Part shown: in pieces, positions 6,656 to 8,039 of the stretch
Numbering within the stretch: position 1 is the stretch's first letter
Layout of the letters: each line of letters opens with the position of its first letter
The notes under the pieces: generated by a model
Seen by the model: only the letters and a program-made list of their open reading frames with translations
Databases searched by the model: none
What the model was told of the DNA's origin: nothing
Made by a program: the position numbers and the translations under genes
Origin: an uncultured Clostridia bacterium
Lineage (GTDB): Bacteria > Bacillota > Clostridia > UBA1381
NCBI GenBank assembly: GCA_905235885.1
Contig: CAJONM010000126.1
Coordinates: 1 to 8,039 of the forward strand
DNA length: 8,039 nt
Direction: 5' to 3'

Positions 6656-8039
6656 ATGAAAAAAATCGTAAGCATTATTATTGCGGTTGCTACAGCTGCC
6701 GCAACGACGGTCGGACTTTCCGGCTGCAAAAAGGGAAGCTCGAATACTGATTTAGAGTCGCTTATGGCAGCGATCCCGAAGGATCAGGTAGCGGATTATG
6801 TATATCCTGAGCAGATTGAGATCAAAATACCTGTATATGACAGAGCGCAGCCGGGTTTGCCGGATGTAACGAAAAACTATTGGACAAAATATGTTCAGGA
6901 GCAGTTTGGCGACGCTCATAACATCAAGGTAACATTTATAGCAATATCGCGTAACGATGAAGTAACGCAGTTCAATCAGCGTCTTGCGGGCAAGCCTGCA
7001 AATCAGCCGGATATAATTTTCAACTATGACTATCCGACGATTGTAAACTTTGCAAGACAGGGCGCGTTTATGAATATTACAAACGAATTCGTAGAGCATT
7101 TTGCACCGAAGTTTTATGAGCGCACAAAGGAGCTTGACCAGTACACATATCTCGACGGTGAAAAGAAATTCGTATGCGGTACACGCCCGAATGCGTATAA
7201 TTTCGTAACGCTTGTAAGAAAAGACTGGATGGATAAGCTCGGAATAAGCGCGCCGACAAGCGATGATGAGTATCTTGAAATGCTCAAGAAGTTCCGTGAC
7301 GCGAAGCTTGGTGGAGCTAACACCGTTGCGACTACCACATCTTTGGGAAATGCGAACTATGGCGCATATAAGTACAGACCGTACCCGTTAGATGAGCATG
7401 ATAATGCGCTCTACAGCGATATTACGGTTTGCGCCCTCTCATGGGAGCCTGTAAGGGAACAGCTCAAGTACGACAATATGATATATAATGAGGGGCTTAT
7501 CAGCTCGGAATGGTATCTTGACAAGGACGGCTCAAAGGCAAAGGAGCAGTTCATTGCAGGTCAGGCGGGTACATACGGTTTATATCTTACAAAGAGTCCT
7601 GATATAATCGCGTCACTGAAGGAAAATGTTCCCGATGCGGAAGTAACGGTGCTTCCCGGATATATTGATCCGGTGATCGGTCCCAAGGGCGGCAGAAAGG
7701 ATAACCCGTTCGGTCTTGTATCGGGTATAAACGCCAACTGTGAACATCCTGAGGCTGTACTTATGTATTTCGAGTGGATGAACGATCATATATTTGAAAT
7801 GCAGAACGGTATCGAAGGCGTTACATACAAAATGGACGGCGATGTTCCGGTACTTATAGACGGCTACGAGGGTGAAGAGCGTCTTAACTACAACGCTAAC
7901 AAGGATATGTGGTGTCTCGTTATCGAAGGCAAGGAGCTTGGTGATGAAGAGCTTAATGTAAAGGCGCAGGCTGAGACATATGCGCCGGACGGCTATGAGG
8001 ATCTTATATATCAATCATATGAGAACTACAAGCTGGGAG
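6656..8039 (+). CDS. Lipoprotein solute-binding protein of the sugar ABC transporter, LplA type (3' end missing)
   Basis: The first 461 codons of an extracellular carbohydrate-binding lipoprotein that would capture the substrate and hand it to the two permeases upstream. The gene has no stop before the right edge; relatives are about 500-560 residues, so a modest C-terminal part is missing. GAGGAG (6643-6648) sits 7 nt before the ATG. A lipoprotein signal peptide is clear: MKK, a hydrophobic core, then the lipobox L-S-G-C with Cys24 as the lipidated residue, anchoring the protein to the outer face of the membrane. The segment LVRKDWMDKLGI (186-197), followed by a Pro-Thr-Ser-rich turn and an acidic helix, is characteristic of LplA-like binding proteins. 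It is 55 bp downstream of the second permease with no terminator between, so it is probably in the same operon, although here the binding protein comes last. The ligand cannot be inferred. Confidence 0.93.
   Translation, partial: MKKIVSIIIAVATAAATTVGLSGCKKGSSNTDLESLMAAIPKDQVADYVYPEQIEIKIPVYDRAQPGLPDVTKNYWTKYVQEQFGDAHNIKVTFIAISRNDEVTQFNQRLAGKPANQPDIIFNYDYPTIVNFARQGAFMNITNEFVEHFAPKFYERTKELDQYTYLDGEKKFVCGTRPNAYNFVTLVRKDWMDKLGISAPTSDDEYLEMLKKFRDAKLGGANTVATTTSLGNANYGAYKYRPYPLDEHDNALYSDITVCALSWEPVREQLKYDNMIYNEGLISSEWYLDKDGSKAKEQFIAGQAGTYGLYLTKSPDIIASLKENVPDAEVTVLPGYIDPVIGPKGGRKDNPFGLVSGINANCEHPEAVLMYFEWMNDHIFEMQNGIEGVTYKMDGDVPVLIDGYEGEERLNYNANKDMWCLVIEGKELGDEELNVKAQAETYAPDGYEDLIYQSYENYKLG

Noticed and set aside
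1..8039. Mobile element, CRISPR array, tRNA or rRNA genes
   Set aside because: No spaced direct repeats, transposase or integrase motifs, terminal inverted repeats or structured RNA gene were seen; nearly all the window is accounted for by five coding regions.

Overview
The window looks like chromosome of a gut-type clostridial Firmicute (Oscillospiraceae/Ruminococcaceae-like). This is an inference from strong AGGAGG-type ribosome binding sites, sigma-A-like promoters with TAAAAT -10 boxes, moderate GC with heavy use of ATA, GTA and CTT codons, a K+-dependent membrane pyrophosphatase, and an LplABC/YtcP-type sugar ABC transporter with no ATPase gene beside it. The exact taxon cannot be read from the sequence.

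Layout. Positions 1-1633 (minus strand) hold the first 544 codons of a membrane-bound, ion-pumping pyrophosphatase (hppA), whose 3' end lies off the left edge. A 151-bp divergent intergenic region (1634-1784) carries a good promoter for hppA and one or two overlapping promoters for the plus-strand genes, plus a perfect 14-bp palindrome that runs into the next gene's ribosome binding site. Positions 1785-4646 (+) encode a 953-residue cytoplasmic glycoside hydrolase family 2 (GH2) protein. A 104-bp gap (4647-4750) contains an extended -10 promoter (TTTACA, 17 bp, TGATAAAAT) but no terminator. Then come two ABC permease genes (4751-5701 and 5713-6600) and, after 55 bp, a lipoprotein solute-binding protein (6656 to the right edge, truncated).

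How it works together. The lipoprotein and two permeases form a CUT1-type importer. It probably brings in an oligosaccharide, energised by a shared MsmX-like ATPase encoded elsewhere. The GH2 enzyme has no signal peptide, so it would cut the imported sugar inside the cell. The pyrophosphatase is divergent and probably functionally unrelated.

The most interesting point is the GH2 enzyme. The nucleophile glutamate (E572) and the Arg/His pair of the barrel are present, but the usual acid/base glutamate after the strand-4 Asn is a serine (W-E-T-G-N-S, residues 495-500), with a glutamate three residues before the Asn instead. This marks an atypical GH2 subgroup whose substrate and catalytic detail cannot be told from the sequence. 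A perfect 11-bp-arm inverted repeat inside its coding region and the palindrome at its start are secondary observations.
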